Assembly (NCBI GenBank): GCA_945927915.1
Contig: CAMEMX010000029.1
Coordinates: forward strand, 1 to 12,125
Direction: 5' to 3'
Length of the DNA: 12,125 nt
Source: an uncultured Clostridia bacterium
GTDB taxonomy: Bacteria; Bacillota; Clostridia; Oscillospirales; Oscillospiraceae
In this document: positions 5,151 through 12,125 of the stretch, one piece after another
How the letters are laid out: each line of letters begins with the position of its first letter
Numbering within the stretch: the stretch's first letter is position 1
Notes under the pieces: generated by a model
Told to the model about the DNA's origin: nothing
Database searches by the model: none
What the model saw: only the letters and a program-made list of their open reading frames with translations
Program-made: the position numbers and the translations under genes

Positions 5151-6491
5151 ATGAATAAGGATTTGACAACCGGCAAGCCGTCAACGGTGCTGTGGAAATT
5201 TTGTTTGCCTATGTTCGGAAGCATCATTTTCCAGCAGCTTTACAACCTGGCCGACAGTTGGGTAGCCGGCAAGTTTATCGGACAGAACGCTTTGGCGGCG
5301 GTGGGAAACGGCTATGAGATCATATTGATCTTCCTCGCCTTTGCCTTTGGCTGCAATATTGGATGCTCCGTTATCGTATCGCAGTTATTTGGCGCCAGGG
5401 AATACGGAAAGCTGAAAACAGCGGTCTATACCGCCCTGCTTGCCAGCGGCGCCTTGTGCCTGATACTGATGCTGACCGGGATCCTGGGATGCGACGGTAT
5501 GCTGCGGCTGATCAACACGCCGAAGGAAGTATTCGCGGACTCTGCGCTGTATCTGGACATCTATGTATGGGGCCTGCCTTTTGTATTTTTTTATAACATT
5601 GCTACCGGTATCTTCTCGGCGCTGGGTGACAGCAAAACACCGTTCATTTTTCTGGCGGTATCATCCCTGAGCAACATTGCGGTGGACATTCTGTTTGTTA
5701 CTGCCTTCAATATGGGTGTTGCCGGTGTGGCCTGGGCCACCTTCCTGTGCCAGGGCGTCAGTTGTGTGCTGGCCCTGCTTGTGGTGCTGCTCAGGCTGAA
5801 GAAGATCCATACAGAGGGGAAAACGCCGGTCTTTTCCTGGAAGCTGCTTGGCCGCCTGGCGGTAATCGCGGTGCCCAGCATTATGCAGCAGAGCTTTATT
5901 TCCGTGGGCAATACCATGATCCAGAGTGTTATCAACGGCTTCGGCACGGAGGTCATGGCGGGATACTCCGCCGGTGTGAAGCTGAACAATCTGGTCGTTA
6001 CATCCTTCACGACCCTTGGCAACGGCATATCCAATTTCTCCGCGCAGAATCTGGGAGCGGGAAAACCGGAACGCATTCGTGCGGGATTCAAGGCCGGACT
6101 GAAGCTGGTATGGGCGCTGTGCGTGCCGCTGGTTGCGGTCTACTGCCTCTGCGGGAAAGCCCTGATGGGCTTTTTCATCGAAAATCCAACGCAGACGGCC
6201 CTCAGAACCGGTTTGGAATTTCTGTGGATCCTGTCACCGTTCTATTTTGTGGTGTCGGCGAAACTGGTCGCGGACGGTATCCTTCGGGGGACGGGCAGGA
6301 TGAAGCAGTTCGTCATCGCCACCTTCACCGATTTGGTTCTTCGCGTGGTTCTGGCTTTTACGCTTTCGGGCACGACGCTGGGCTCCACCGGGATCTGGTG
6401 CGCCTGGCCCATCGGCTGGACAGTGGCAACGACTCTGTCGATTGCCTTTTACTGTAAGAGAATTTGCGGCAAAGAGCGCGCGATCCAATAA
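5151..6491 (+). CDS. MATE-family multidrug/cation efflux transporter
   Basis: A 446-residue inner-membrane protein with about twelve hydrophobic segments in two similar halves (roughly residues 15-215 and 235-435), typical of the MATE superfamily in size and layout. Early residues LPMFGSIIFQQLYNLADSWVAGKFIG (19-44) match the family's first helix, and SALGDSKTPFI and DGILRGTGRMKQF are the characteristic loop sequences after the fifth helix of each half. MATE pumps export drugs or other organic compounds in exchange for H+ or Na+. The ATG at 5151 is chosen for the AAGGAGA box ten bases before it; the frame stays open to 5112 without such a site. Base composition and codon choice look less GC-biased than the conserved genes, consistent with acquisition. 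The gene ends 180 bases before a shared terminator. Confidence 0.93.
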   Translation: MNKDLTTGKPSTVLWKFCLPMFGSIIFQQLYNLADSWVAGKFIGQNALAAVGNGYEIILIFLAFAFGCNIGCSVIVSQLFGAREYGKLKTAVYTALLASGALCLILMLTGILGCDGMLRLINTPKEVFADSALYLDIYVWGLPFVFFYNIATGIFSALGDSKTPFIFLAVSSLSNIAVDILFVTAFNMGVAGVAWATFLCQGVSCVLALLVVLLRLKKIHTEGKTPVFSWKLLGRLAVIAVPSIMQQSFISVGNTMIQSVINGFGTEVMAGYSAGVKLNNLVVTSFTTLGNGISNFSAQNLGAGKPERIRAGFKAGLKLVWALCVPLVAVYCLCGKALMGFFIENPTQTALRTGLEFLWILSPFYFVVSAKLVADGILRGTGRMKQFVIATFTDLVLRVVLAFTLSGTTLGSTGIWCAWPIGWTVATTLSIAFYCKRICGKERAIQ

Positions 6492-6672
6492 GAAACCCGG
6501 TTCGCATATAAACGCAATGCGCACATCCGGTCTGTATATTCCTCCTGTATTTGTCGCAGAACATCCGGACACGAATCGCAGAGAAAAGCGGGCCGGGTGC
6601 AGCAGACAAACACGATAGATCACGTTCGGGTTGATTCGCCCTCAAAATGCAGCGATTTGCCGCGTTTTGTCC
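6492..6672. other. region after the MATE gene with a leader-like relic
   Basis: No gene is seen. On the minus strand 6664-6639 repeats the block CGCGGCAAATCG - GCATTTT - GAGGG that also stands upstream of the truncated phosphatase. A GTG and TTTGTCTGC follow within about 40 bases, resembling the broken phosphatase start, which suggests a more decayed copy. ACATCCGG occurs twice (near 6513 and 6564). Confidence 0.4.
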
Positions 6673-6722
6673 AAAAAATCTGCGCAATGCCACGGGTCGC
6701 CGCGGCATTGCGCAGATTTTTA
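6673..6722. terminator. bidirectional terminator between MATE and trmO
   Basis: A perfect 18-bp inverted repeat, AAAAATCTGCGCAATGCC (6674-6691) against its complement (6704-6721), carries A-runs on one side and T-runs on the other, so it can stop transcription from both strands. It begins 16 bases after the trmO stop and closes the minus-strand operon; it also serves the convergent MATE gene. Confidence 0.92.
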
Positions 6723-6737
6723 TCCTGTCATTCATCC

Positions 6738-7418
6738 TTATTCTGCAACGTCGCAGACGGTGAGGGTGGTCTCGCGCACGGTGAAGCGGATCTCGCGGCC
6801 GGCAAAGCGCATTCCGTATACCCGCGACGGGTCGGACTGGTAGGGCGGGCGCGGGTCGAGGGCGAGGACGGCGCAAAGCGCCTCCCGGCGGTCTTCCGGC
6901 ACGCGGGCAAGCAGCTCCGGCGGGAAATCGACCGTCAGGGTCGGCTGCGGCGCGTCCTGCGCGAAGCCGCCGCGCGCGTCGGGATGCGCGTCGGCGTAGG
7001 GGATGTAGGGCTTGATGTCGAAGATCGGCGTGCCGTCCATCAGGTCCGCGCCGGAGACGATCAGCACCGGGCCGAGCGCCCTGTCCTGCCGGACCTCCTC
7101 CAGCCGGACGCAGGAAAGCCCGATGGGATTCGGGCGGAAGGGTGAGCGCGTGGCGAAGACGCCGAGGCGCTCGTTGCCACCCAGACGCGGCGGGCGCACG
7201 GTCGGCGACCAGCTCTCGCGCACGGCTTCGGAAAATTCCCAGATCAGCCAGAGGTGGGAGAAGTCCGCGATGCCGCGCAGGGCGTCGGGATTGCGGAACT
7301 CCGGCGCAAAGACGACGGCAGAGCGCAGGGCGCCGACCAGCCCGCTCTGGCGCGGGATGCCGAATTTTTCTGCGAAATCGCTGTGCATCCGGGCGATGAC
7401 CCGCATGGTTCGTTCCAT
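6738..7418 (-). CDS. trmO: tRNA (m6t6A37) methyltransferase TrmO
   Basis: A 226-residue member of the TrmO/TsaA (YaeB) family, which uses S-adenosylmethionine to N6-methylate t6A at position 37 of ACY-decoding threonine tRNAs. Signature stretches are clear: GIPRQSGL (20-27), VRPPRLGGN (74-82), GVFATRSPFRPNPIGLS (86-102), DGTPIFDIKPYIPYAD (128-143) and DPRPPYQ (188-194) in the C-terminal domain. The ATG at 7418 follows a GAGGTG box at about 5 bases; further upstream in-frame codons lie in the intergenic repeat region. It is the last gene before the terminator at 6673-6722. It lies 195 bases after sir2, with a palindromic repeat between them, and may be read from the same transcript or from its own promoter. 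Confidence 0.93.
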   Translation of the reverse strand: MERTMRVIARMHSDFAEKFGIPRQSGLVGALRSAVVFAPEFRNPDALRGIADFSHLWLIWEFSEAVRESWSPTVRPPRLGGNERLGVFATRSPFRPNPIGLSCVRLEEVRQDRALGPVLIVSGADLMDGTPIFDIKPYIPYADAHPDARGGFAQDAPQPTLTVDFPPELLARVPEDRREALCAVLALDPRPPYQSDPSRVYGMRFAGREIRFTVRETTLTVCDVAE

Positions 7419-7454
7419 ATAACACCTCGTTGTACGAAATTGGAAGCTCCTGCA

Positions 7455-7546
7455 CGAGATTGCCACGTCGGGCTGCGCCCTCCTCGCAATGACAAAGGGG
7501 GGGATTTGTCATTGCGAGGCTTGCAAAGCAAGCCGTGGCAATCTCG
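7455..7546. repeat. 92-base palindromic intergenic repeat (MITE/REP-like)
   Basis: The ends CGAGATTGCCACG (7455-7467) and CGTGGCAATCTCG (7534-7546) are perfect 13-bp inverted repeats. Inside, CCTCGCAATGACAAA (7482-7496) pairs perfectly over 15 bp with TTTGTCATTGCGAGG (7505-7519). Between the arms are small side hairpins such as GCTTG/CAAGC (7519-7533). The words TGTCATTGCGAGG and GTGGCAATCT are known from dispersed intergenic repeats in many bacterial genomes. It carries no gene and may act as a transcript-stabilising or attenuating structure between sir2 and trmO. Confidence 0.85.
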
Positions 7547-7560
7547 GAACTACCGCATTC

Positions 7561-7600
7561 GTAGGGATTTGTTCGTTTCCGCCGGCTGCCCCCGCCCTAC
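7561..7600. repeat. possible second intergenic repeat, GTAGGG...CCCTAC
   Basis: Short inverted ends GTAGGG (7561-7566) and CCCTAC (7595-7600) enclose a GC-rich stretch containing CCGCCGGCTGCCCCCG. It lies 13 bases after the sir2 stop, next to the larger palindrome. It looks like a dispersed repeat rather than a terminator, since no T-run follows on the minus strand. Confidence 0.4.
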
Positions 7601-7613
7601 AGGGATTACCGCC

Positions 7614-8327
7614 TCAGAGCTGCGAGAAGATCTTGCCGAGCGAGTCGTGGAACACCAGGTCGGCATAGCTGTCGTAGGGCGTTTCGTCGCGGTTGATGAG
7701 CACCAGCCGGTGACCGCGGTAGTATTGCAGCAGCCCGGCGGCGGGATAGACGGTCAGGCTCGTGCCGCCGACAATTAACAGGTCAGCATGGCGGATCGCG
7801 GAGACCGCGCCCGCGACGGTGTTGTCGTCGAGCGCCTCCTCATAGAGCACCACGTCGGGCTTGATGATGCCGCCGCAATCGCACAGGGGAACGCCCTTGG
7901 CGTCGCGGACGGTCTCGGCGGGGTAGAATTTGTGACACTTGACGCAGTAATTGCGCAGGACGCTGCCGTGCAGCTCAAAAACATTCTTACTGCCGGCCTT
8001 CTGGTGCAGGCCGTCGATATTCTGCGTGACGACGGCGGCAAGATGGCCCTCTTCTTCCAGCCGCGCGAGCACCCTGTGCGTCACGTTCGGCTCGAAGCCG
8101 AGCGGGAGCATTTTTTCGCGGTAGAAGCGGAAAAAATACTCCGGCTTGCGCAGGTAAAAGCTGTGGCTGATGATCTGCTCCGGCGGGTAGTCGAATTTCT
8201 GGCTGTAAAGCCCGTCCACGCTGCGAAAATCGGGAATGCCCGACTCCGTGCTGACGCCTGCGCCGCCGAAAAATACGGCGGACTTACTCTCCGCGATCCA
8301 TTGCCGGAGCTGCCCGACGTTCGTCAT
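7614..8327 (-). CDS. Sir2-family NAD-dependent protein deacylase
   Basis: A 237-residue cytoplasmic sirtuin, the size of bacterial CobB/SrtN proteins. It removes acetyl or other acyl groups from lysines, consuming NAD and releasing nicotinamide and O-acyl-ADP-ribose. Visible are the NAD-binding GAGVSTESGIPDFRS (22-36), TQNID (101-105), catalytic His120 in ELHGS, zinc cysteines 128/131 (CVKC) and 149/151 (CDC), and GGTSLTVYPA (187-196). The ATG at 8327 follows an AAGGAG box at 10 bases, all inside trmD: the two genes overlap by 44 bases in different frames, so translation is probably coupled. Residues Tyr/Arg typical of a desuccinylase pocket are not in evidence, so deacetylase-type activity is more likely. 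Confidence 0.95.
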   Translation of the reverse strand: MTNVGQLRQWIAESKSAVFFGGAGVSTESGIPDFRSVDGLYSQKFDYPPEQIISHSFYLRKPEYFFRFYREKMLPLGFEPNVTHRVLARLEEEGHLAAVVTQNIDGLHQKAGSKNVFELHGSVLRNYCVKCHKFYPAETVRDAKGVPLCDCGGIIKPDVVLYEEALDDNTVAGAVSAIRHADLLIVGGTSLTVYPAAGLLQYYRGHRLVLINRDETPYDSYADLVFHDSLGKIFSQL

Positions 8328-9057
8328 CCTCCGCCATCTCCTTCAGAATTTTCTTGTCCTCTTTCGTCTCGAAAACCAGCTTTTCGTACATATCCGGCCG
8401 CCGCGCCCGCGTCCTTAACAGCGACTGCTTCCTGCGCCAGCGTGCGACCTTCGCGTGGTCGCCGGAGAGCAGAATGGGCGGCACCTCACGTCCGTGCCAG
8501 ACGGCGGGGCGGCTGTACTGCGGGTATTCCAGCGTGCCTGCCCAGTGGCTCTCGTCCTCAAAGCACTCGCTGTCGGACAGGACGCCCGGCACGAGACGGC
8601 AAACCGAGTCCGCCACCGCCATGGCGGGGATCTCGCCGCCCGTCAGGACGAAGTCGCCGATGGAGATCTCCTCGTCCACGCATTCGTCGATGAAGCGCTG
8701 GTCGATGCCCTCGTAATGTCCGCAGACCAAAATGATGTTGTCCAGCTTGGACAGGCGTTTCGCGTCCGCCTGCGTGAAAACGTGCCCGCAGGGGGTCAGG
8801 TAGACCGTGTGCACCGGCCCGCCTGCCTCGTCGCACGCGTGGCACCAGCAGTTGTAGAGCGGGTCGGCCTGCATCACCGCGCCGCGTCCGCCGCCGTAGG
8901 GATAGTCGTCGACCTGATTCTGCTTGTTGGTCGTGTAGTCGCGGATCTGGTGCGTCTCGATGCGGATATACCCCCGCTCCTGCGCGCGGCCCAGGATGGA
9001 TTCGTTCATCATGTCCCCGACGGTGTCGGGAAACAGGGTCAGGATGTCAATTCTCAT
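8284..9057 (-). CDS. trmD: tRNA (guanine37-N1)-methyltransferase TrmD
   Basis: A 257-residue SPOUT-class methyltransferase, near the usual length, that methylates G37 of tRNAs with SAM to prevent +1 frameshifting; normally essential. Motifs in order: MRIDILTLFP (1-10), YGGGRGAVM (54-62), GHYEGID (113-119), LTGGEIPA (138-145) in the trefoil knot, and EYPQYSRP (177-184). The tail after residue 240 (acidic then GDRGE-like) is a short extension that covers the sir2 start. The ATG at 9057 lies inside the rimM end (11-base overlap), the classic rimM-trmD coupling. In most Firmicutes the pair sits between rpsP and rplS; neither is adjacent here. Confidence 0.96.
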   Translation of the reverse strand: MRIDILTLFPDTVGDMMNESILGRAQERGYIRIETHQIRDYTTNKQNQVDDYPYGGGRGAVMQADPLYNCWCHACDEAGGPVHTVYLTPCGHVFTQADAKRLSKLDNIILVCGHYEGIDQRFIDECVDEEISIGDFVLTGGEIPAMAVADSVCRLVPGVLSDSECFEDESHWAGTLEYPQYSRPAVWHGREVPPILLSGDHAKVARWRRKQSLLRTRARRPDMYEKLVFETKEDKKILKEMAEDDERRAAPAMDRGE

Positions 9058-9547
9058 CGGTCGCCATTCCCTCGATCAGATGCAGGCGCACAAAGCCCTC
9101 CGCGACGTTGACCTCGCGGACGAACGCCTTGACGGCGGGGATCATATAGGTTTTTTCGCCCTTGACGACGTAGACGTCGCTCGACGGCATGGTCAGCACG
9201 TCGGTGATTTTGCCAAATTCGTTGCCGTCGTCGTCCAGCGCACGGCAGCCGATGAGGTCGGCGATGAAGACCGCGCCGTCGGGCAGCTTGACGCCCGTGC
9301 GGTCGACGGTGACGACCTGCTTGCGAAGTAAGGTCGCCTGCTCGGGCGTGTCGACGCCCTCCAGCCTTGCCAGCACGCAGGTCTTGTGGACGCGGCTGGA
9401 ACGGACGGCGTAGGGCTTGCCGTTCAGATACAGGGTCTTGAAGCCGAGCAAAAATTCCGGGCCGTCCGCCCAGGGCAGGATCTTGACCTCGCCCTGAATG
9501 CCGTGCGTGCCGACGACCTCGCCCGCTTCCAGAAAACGTTTGTCCAT
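9047..9547 (-). CDS. rimM: 16S rRNA processing / 30S maturation factor RimM
   Basis: A 166-residue RimM, normal length. The N-terminal RimM barrel begins at EAGEVVGTHGIQGEVKI (7-23) and a C-terminal PRC barrel spans about 93-163 (FIADLIGCRA, IPAVKAFVREVNV). It binds ribosomal protein uS19 and helps maturation of the 30S head. The start ATG at 9547 has an AGGAG box at about 8 bases. It follows the thioesterase gene by 42 bases and overlaps trmD by 11, so it is transcribed with them from the promoter at 10037-10065. Confidence 0.95.
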   Translation of the reverse strand: MDKRFLEAGEVVGTHGIQGEVKILPWADGPEFLLGFKTLYLNGKPYAVRSSRVHKTCVLARLEGVDTPEQATLLRKQVVTVDRTGVKLPDGAVFIADLIGCRALDDDGNEFGKITDVLTMPSSDVYVVKGEKTYMIPAVKAFVREVNVAEGFVRLHLIEGMATDEN

Positions 9548-9589
9548 GGGAATTTCTCCTAATGTGTGATTTCGGGGCTGCTCTTTGCG

Positions 9590-9976
9590 TTACAGCTTGT
9601 CGTAGGTCTTTTCCAAAAAGCGCTCGGTCTTGATGACGACGCGCTCGTGCGTCGCCCTGCCGATCTCGCCGGCCTCGTCATAGGCCGTGATCGAGAAGGT
9701 GACCTTTCTGCCCTCGACCGCCGTGACGACGGATTCGGCGCGGACGCTCATGCCCACGGGCGTGGCGGACAGGTGCGTCACGTCCATCTTTGTGCCGACG
9801 GAGCTTTCGCCCTCGGCAAGGTACGGCGCGATGGACTCATAGGCGGCGCCCTCCATCAGCGCGACCATGCACGGCGTCGCGTAGACCAGCAGGTCGCCGG
9901 AGCCGACCTCCTTCGCGGTGTCGGCCTGCTCGACGAGCGCCTCGGCAAGGCCCCGGATTCCGACTTCGATTGCCAT
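9590..9976 (-). CDS. hotdog-fold acyl-CoA thioesterase, FlK-like
   Basis: A 128-residue single-domain hotdog protein of the fluoroacetyl-CoA thioesterase (FlK/COG5496) type. By comparison with FlK, the catalytic Thr, Glu and His correspond to Thr34 (YATPCM), Glu42 (LMEGAA) and His68 (VTHLSATPVGM). The end of the fold carries GRATHERVVI, the usual C-terminal signature. Most members are housekeeping thioesterases of unknown substrate, so fluoroacetate resistance should not be assumed. The ATG at 9976 is chosen for the AAAGGAG box 10 bases before it; the frame is open a little further upstream but without an RBS. It is the first gene of the rimM-trmD-sir2 transcript, an uncommon leader for that operon. 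Confidence 0.88.
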   Translation of the reverse strand: MAIEVGIRGLAEALVEQADTAKEVGSGDLLVYATPCMVALMEGAAYESIAPYLAEGESSVGTKMDVTHLSATPVGMSVRAESVVTAVEGRKVTFSITAYDEAGEIGRATHERVVIKTERFLEKTYDKL

Positions 9977-10036
9977 AATATCATTTCTCCTTTGCGCGTA
10001 ACGATCAAATACGCTTCGCATTTTTTCTCATATTCT

Positions 10037-10065
10037 ATCATACCAAAAAAATTCCGTCAGGTCAA
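10037..10065 (-). promoter_or_regulatory. promoter of the thioesterase-rimM-trmD-sir2 operon
   Basis: On the minus strand TTGACC (10060-10065) and TATGAT (10037-10042) lie 17 bases apart; transcription would start near 10030, about 55 bases before the thioesterase ATG. It is back-to-back with the pncB promoter. Confidence 0.85.
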
Positions 10066-10089
10066 TGAAAAATCCTGCATCGCGGGGGA

Positions 10090-10118
10090 TTGTCATTTGA
10101 CGCAAAGAGGAGTATAAT
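10090..10118 (+). promoter_or_regulatory. promoter of pncB
   Basis: TTGTCA (10090-10095) and a perfect TATAAT (10113-10118) with a 17-base spacer. Transcription would start near 10125, which rules the ATG at 10128 unlikely as the start and favours the one at 10149. Confidence 0.85.
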
Positions 10119-10148
10119 AGGGACAAAATGAAACAAACGAGGTGCGCT

Positions 10149-11624
10149 ATGAACACTTACGACAAGCTCAACATGACCATGCTCTGCGACTTCTACGAGC
10201 TGACGATGAGCAACGGCTATTTCCGCAACGGGATGCGTGACCGCGTCTGCTATTTCGACGTCTTTTACCGCAACGTCCCCGACGGCGGCGGCTTCGCCAT
10301 CGCGGCGGGACTGGAGCAGGTGATCGACTACATCCGCGACCTGCATTTTTCCGAAGAGGACATCGCCTACCTGCGCGGCCGAGGCATCTTTGACGAGGAC
10401 TTCCTCGCCTACCTGCGCGATTTCCGCTTCACGGGCGACATCTTCGCCGTGCCGGAGGGCACGCCGATCTTCCCGCGCGAGCCGATCCTGACCGTCCGCG
10501 CACCCGCCATCGAGGCGCAGCTCGTCGAGACGTATATCCTGCTCATCCTCAACCACCAGAGCCTGATCGCTACCAAGGCCAACCGCGTCGTCCGCGCCGC
10601 GCAGGGCAGGACCGTGCTGGAATTCGGCTCCCGCAGAGCGCAGGGCGCACAGGGCGCGATTTTGGGCGCACGCGCGGCCTACATCGGCGGCTGCCACGGC
10701 ACCGCCTGCACGATCTCCGACCAGCTCTACGGCGTGCCCGCCGGCGGCACGATGGCGCATTCGTGGGTGCAGATGTTCGACTCGGAGTATGAGGCGTTCA
10801 AGACCTACTGCGAGCTGTACCCCAACAACGCCGTCCTGCTCGTCGACACCTACAACACCCTCAAGAGCGGCGTGCCGAACGCCATCCGCGTGTTCAACGA
10901 GGTCTTAAAGCCCCTCGGCATCGAAAAATGCGGCATCCGCCTCGACTCCGGCGACATGACCTACCTGACCAAAAAGGCGCGTAAGATGCTCGACGACGCG
11001 GGCTGGACGCAATGCCGCATCTCCGTGTCCAACTCGCTCGACGAATACATCATTCAGGACATTTTGCAGCAGGGCGCACAGATCGATATGTTCGGCGTGG
11101 GCGAGCGCCTCATCACCGCGCGCAGCGAGCCGGTCTTCGGCGGCGTGTACAAGCTCGTCGCGGTCGAGCGCGACGACGGCACGGTCGAGCCGAAGATCAA
11201 GATCTCGGAAAACGTCGGCAAGATCACCAATCCGCACTTCAAAAAGCTCTACCGCTTCTACGGCAACGACACCGGCAAGGCCATCGCGGACTACCTGTGC
11301 GTCCACGACGAGGTGGTCGACGACTCGAAGGATCTGCGGATCTTCGACCCGGAGGCGACGTGGAAGCAGAAGACCGTCTACAATTTCACCGCCAAGGAGC
11401 TGCAGGTGCCGATCTTCAAAAACGGCGAGCTGGTCTACAAGATGCCCACGCTCGACGAGATCCGCGACTACTGCCGCGCACAGGTCGACACCCTCTGGGA
11501 CGAGGTCAAGCGCTTCGACAACCCGCACACCTACTACGTCGACCTGTCGCAGAAGCTGTGGGACATCAAATATGCCCTGTTAAAGAACAATTCGGACGGG
11601 AGCCGCGATGAACAGAAGAAGTGA
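10149..11624 (+). CDS. pncB: nicotinate phosphoribosyltransferase PncB
   Basis: A 491-residue NAPRTase, which makes nicotinate mononucleotide from nicotinate, PRPP and ATP in the Preiss-Handler NAD salvage pathway. Recognisable parts: MTMLCDFYELTMSNGYF (9-25) at the N-terminus, FGSRRAQG (159-166), GTMAHSWVQ (200-208) with the His204 that is autophosphorylated by ATP in this family, LVDTYNT (231-237) and RLDSGDM further on in the PRPP-binding barrel. The start at 10149 has GAGGTG at 4-5 bases; an in-frame ATG at 10128 lies only a few bases after the predicted transcription start. The length fits the longer Gram-positive NAPRTase group. Its end overlaps the next gene by 17 bases, so they form an operon. 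Confidence 0.95.
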   Translation: MNTYDKLNMTMLCDFYELTMSNGYFRNGMRDRVCYFDVFYRNVPDGGGFAIAAGLEQVIDYIRDLHFSEEDIAYLRGRGIFDEDFLAYLRDFRFTGDIFAVPEGTPIFPREPILTVRAPAIEAQLVETYILLILNHQSLIATKANRVVRAAQGRTVLEFGSRRAQGAQGAILGARAAYIGGCHGTACTISDQLYGVPAGGTMAHSWVQMFDSEYEAFKTYCELYPNNAVLLVDTYNTLKSGVPNAIRVFNEVLKPLGIEKCGIRLDSGDMTYLTKKARKMLDDAGWTQCRISVSNSLDEYIIQDILQQGAQIDMFGVGERLITARSEPVFGGVYKLVAVERDDGTVEPKIKISENVGKITNPHFKKLYRFYGNDTGKAIADYLCVHDEVVDDSKDLRIFDPEATWKQKTVYNFTAKELQVPIFKNGELVYKMPTLDEIRDYCRAQVDTLWDEVKRFDNPHTYYVDLSQKLWDIKYALLKNNSDGSRDEQKK

Positions 11625-12125
11625 TACCAAGCGCCTTGCGCTGTGCGGCGTGCTGGCGGCGCTGGCGCTGGCGCTGATGTTCCTCGGCGGGGTGCTGCCC
11701 TTCGCGTCGGTCGCCTGCCCGGTGCTGGCGTCGCTGGTGCTCATCCCGGTCTACGCCGAGACGGGCAAAAAATGGAGCGCGGTATGGTTCCTCGGCGTGG
11801 CGGCGCTGGCGGCGCTGCTCGCGCCGGAGAAGGAATCGGCGGTGCTGTTCGCCTTCTTCGGCTATTATCCGATGCTGCGCAAATACCTCAACCGCCTGCG
11901 CCCGAAGGCGCTGCAATGGGCGGTGAAGGTCGTTTTCTGCACCGGCGCGGTGCTCGGCGCCTATGCGCTGATGCTCTTCGTGTTCCGTCTGGAGGCGCTG
12001 CGCGCGGAATTCGCGCAGTATGAGACGTATCTGCTTGCCGTGCTGCTCGTCATGGCGAACGTCACCTTCGCCGTCTATGACGTTTTGATCGGCAGGCTGG
12101 AGATCTTCTACCACGTCCGCCTGCG
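11608..12125 (+). CDS. uncharacterised multi-pass membrane protein (3' end cut by window)
   Basis: The first 172 residues are visible. After a short basic start (MNRRSDTKRL) come about five hydrophobic helices, with a conserved-looking PFASVACPVLASLVLIPV segment (33-50), an APEKESAVLFAFFGYYP loop and helix (72-88) and a third pair near 102-117 and 132-155. The general look, a short cytoplasmic basic head and compact hydrophobic helices, recalls ECF S components and related small membrane proteins of Clostridia, but I cannot assign a family or substrate. The ATG follows GGGAG at about 6 bases and lies 17 bases before the pncB stop in another frame, implying translational coupling with pncB. 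A role in vitamin uptake is only a guess from that link. Confidence 0.75.
   Translation, partial: MNRRSDTKRLALCGVLAALALALMFLGGVLPFASVACPVLASLVLIPVYAETGKKWSAVWFLGVAALAALLAPEKESAVLFAFFGYYPMLRKYLNRLRPKALQWAVKVVFCTGAVLGAYALMLFVFRLEALRAEFAQYETYLLAVLLVMANVTFAVYDVLIGRLEIFYHVRL

Noticed and set aside
4874..6664. CGATTTGCCGCG repeat as a target-site duplication of a MATE-carrying transposon
   Set aside because: No transposase or terminal inverted repeats are seen, and isolated 12-base matches are expected by chance in 12 kb; kept only as part of the three-copy leader observation.
9590..9976. Fluoroacetate-resistance function for the FlK-like thioesterase
   Set aside because: The family is mostly of unknown substrate and the context is translation/NAD genes, so only a general thioesterase call is made.
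10062..11528. Long open frames antisense to pncB (about 230 and 207 codons)
   Set aside because: They mirror the codon bias of a GC-rich gene; pncB has complete family motifs, promoter and RBS.
1..12125. CRISPR arrays, tRNA or rRNA genes, integrases or phage genes
   Set aside because: No regular spaced repeats, cloverleaf tRNA signatures, rRNA cores or mobility proteins could be seen on either strand.

Overview
The window looks like chromosomal DNA of a GC-rich gut Firmicute, probably of the Oscillospiraceae/Ruminococcaceae type. The clues are strong AGGAGG-type ribosome binding sites, sigma-A promoters with 17-base spacers, a TPP riboswitch controlling an ECF thiazole-uptake component (ThiW), and intergenic palindromic repeats. 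The genus cannot be fixed from the sequence alone.

Layout. (1) Bases 1-2793, minus strand: a thiamine salvage operon. A near-consensus promoter (2761-2789), a TPP riboswitch (about 2611-2710) and an intrinsic terminator (2569-2600) control thiW, thiM, thiE and a HAD phosphatase that runs off the left edge. The genes are tightly packed or overlapping. About 220 bases of hairpin-rich leader between terminator and thiW are unexplained. (2) 2794-3252, minus: a complete low-molecular-weight protein tyrosine phosphatase. (3) 3253-6672: an AT-rich or base-composition-shifted patch between conserved GC-rich blocks. It carries a membrane-anchored alpha/beta hydrolase (minus), a truncated second LMW phosphatase start with its own promoter and RBS, and a MATE efflux pump (plus). 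A 24-base repeat, itself two CGTAGT units 11 bases apart, lies upstream of both the hydrolase and the intact phosphatase. A second leader-like block occurs three times around the acquired genes. (4) 6673-10118, minus: thioesterase - rimM - trmD - sir2 - trmO, ending in a strong bidirectional terminator shared with the convergent MATE gene. A 92-base palindromic repeat separates sir2 and trmO. (5) 10090 to the right edge, plus: pncB (nicotinate phosphoribosyltransferase), overlapping an uncharacterised membrane protein cut by the window end; its promoter is divergent from the thioesterase promoter.

How they work together. Region 1 takes up hydroxyethylthiazole (ThiW), phosphorylates it (ThiM), couples it to HMP-PP (ThiE) and may remove a phosphate (HAD), all repressed by TPP. 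Region 4 combines ribosome maturation (RimM) and tRNA modification (TrmD, TrmO) with an NAD-dependent deacylase. Region 5 salvages nicotinate to NAD. No complete novel system is evident. The most unusual part is region 3, where phosphatase-gene fragments, repeated leader blocks and probable co-regulatory direct repeats surround two likely acquired genes.
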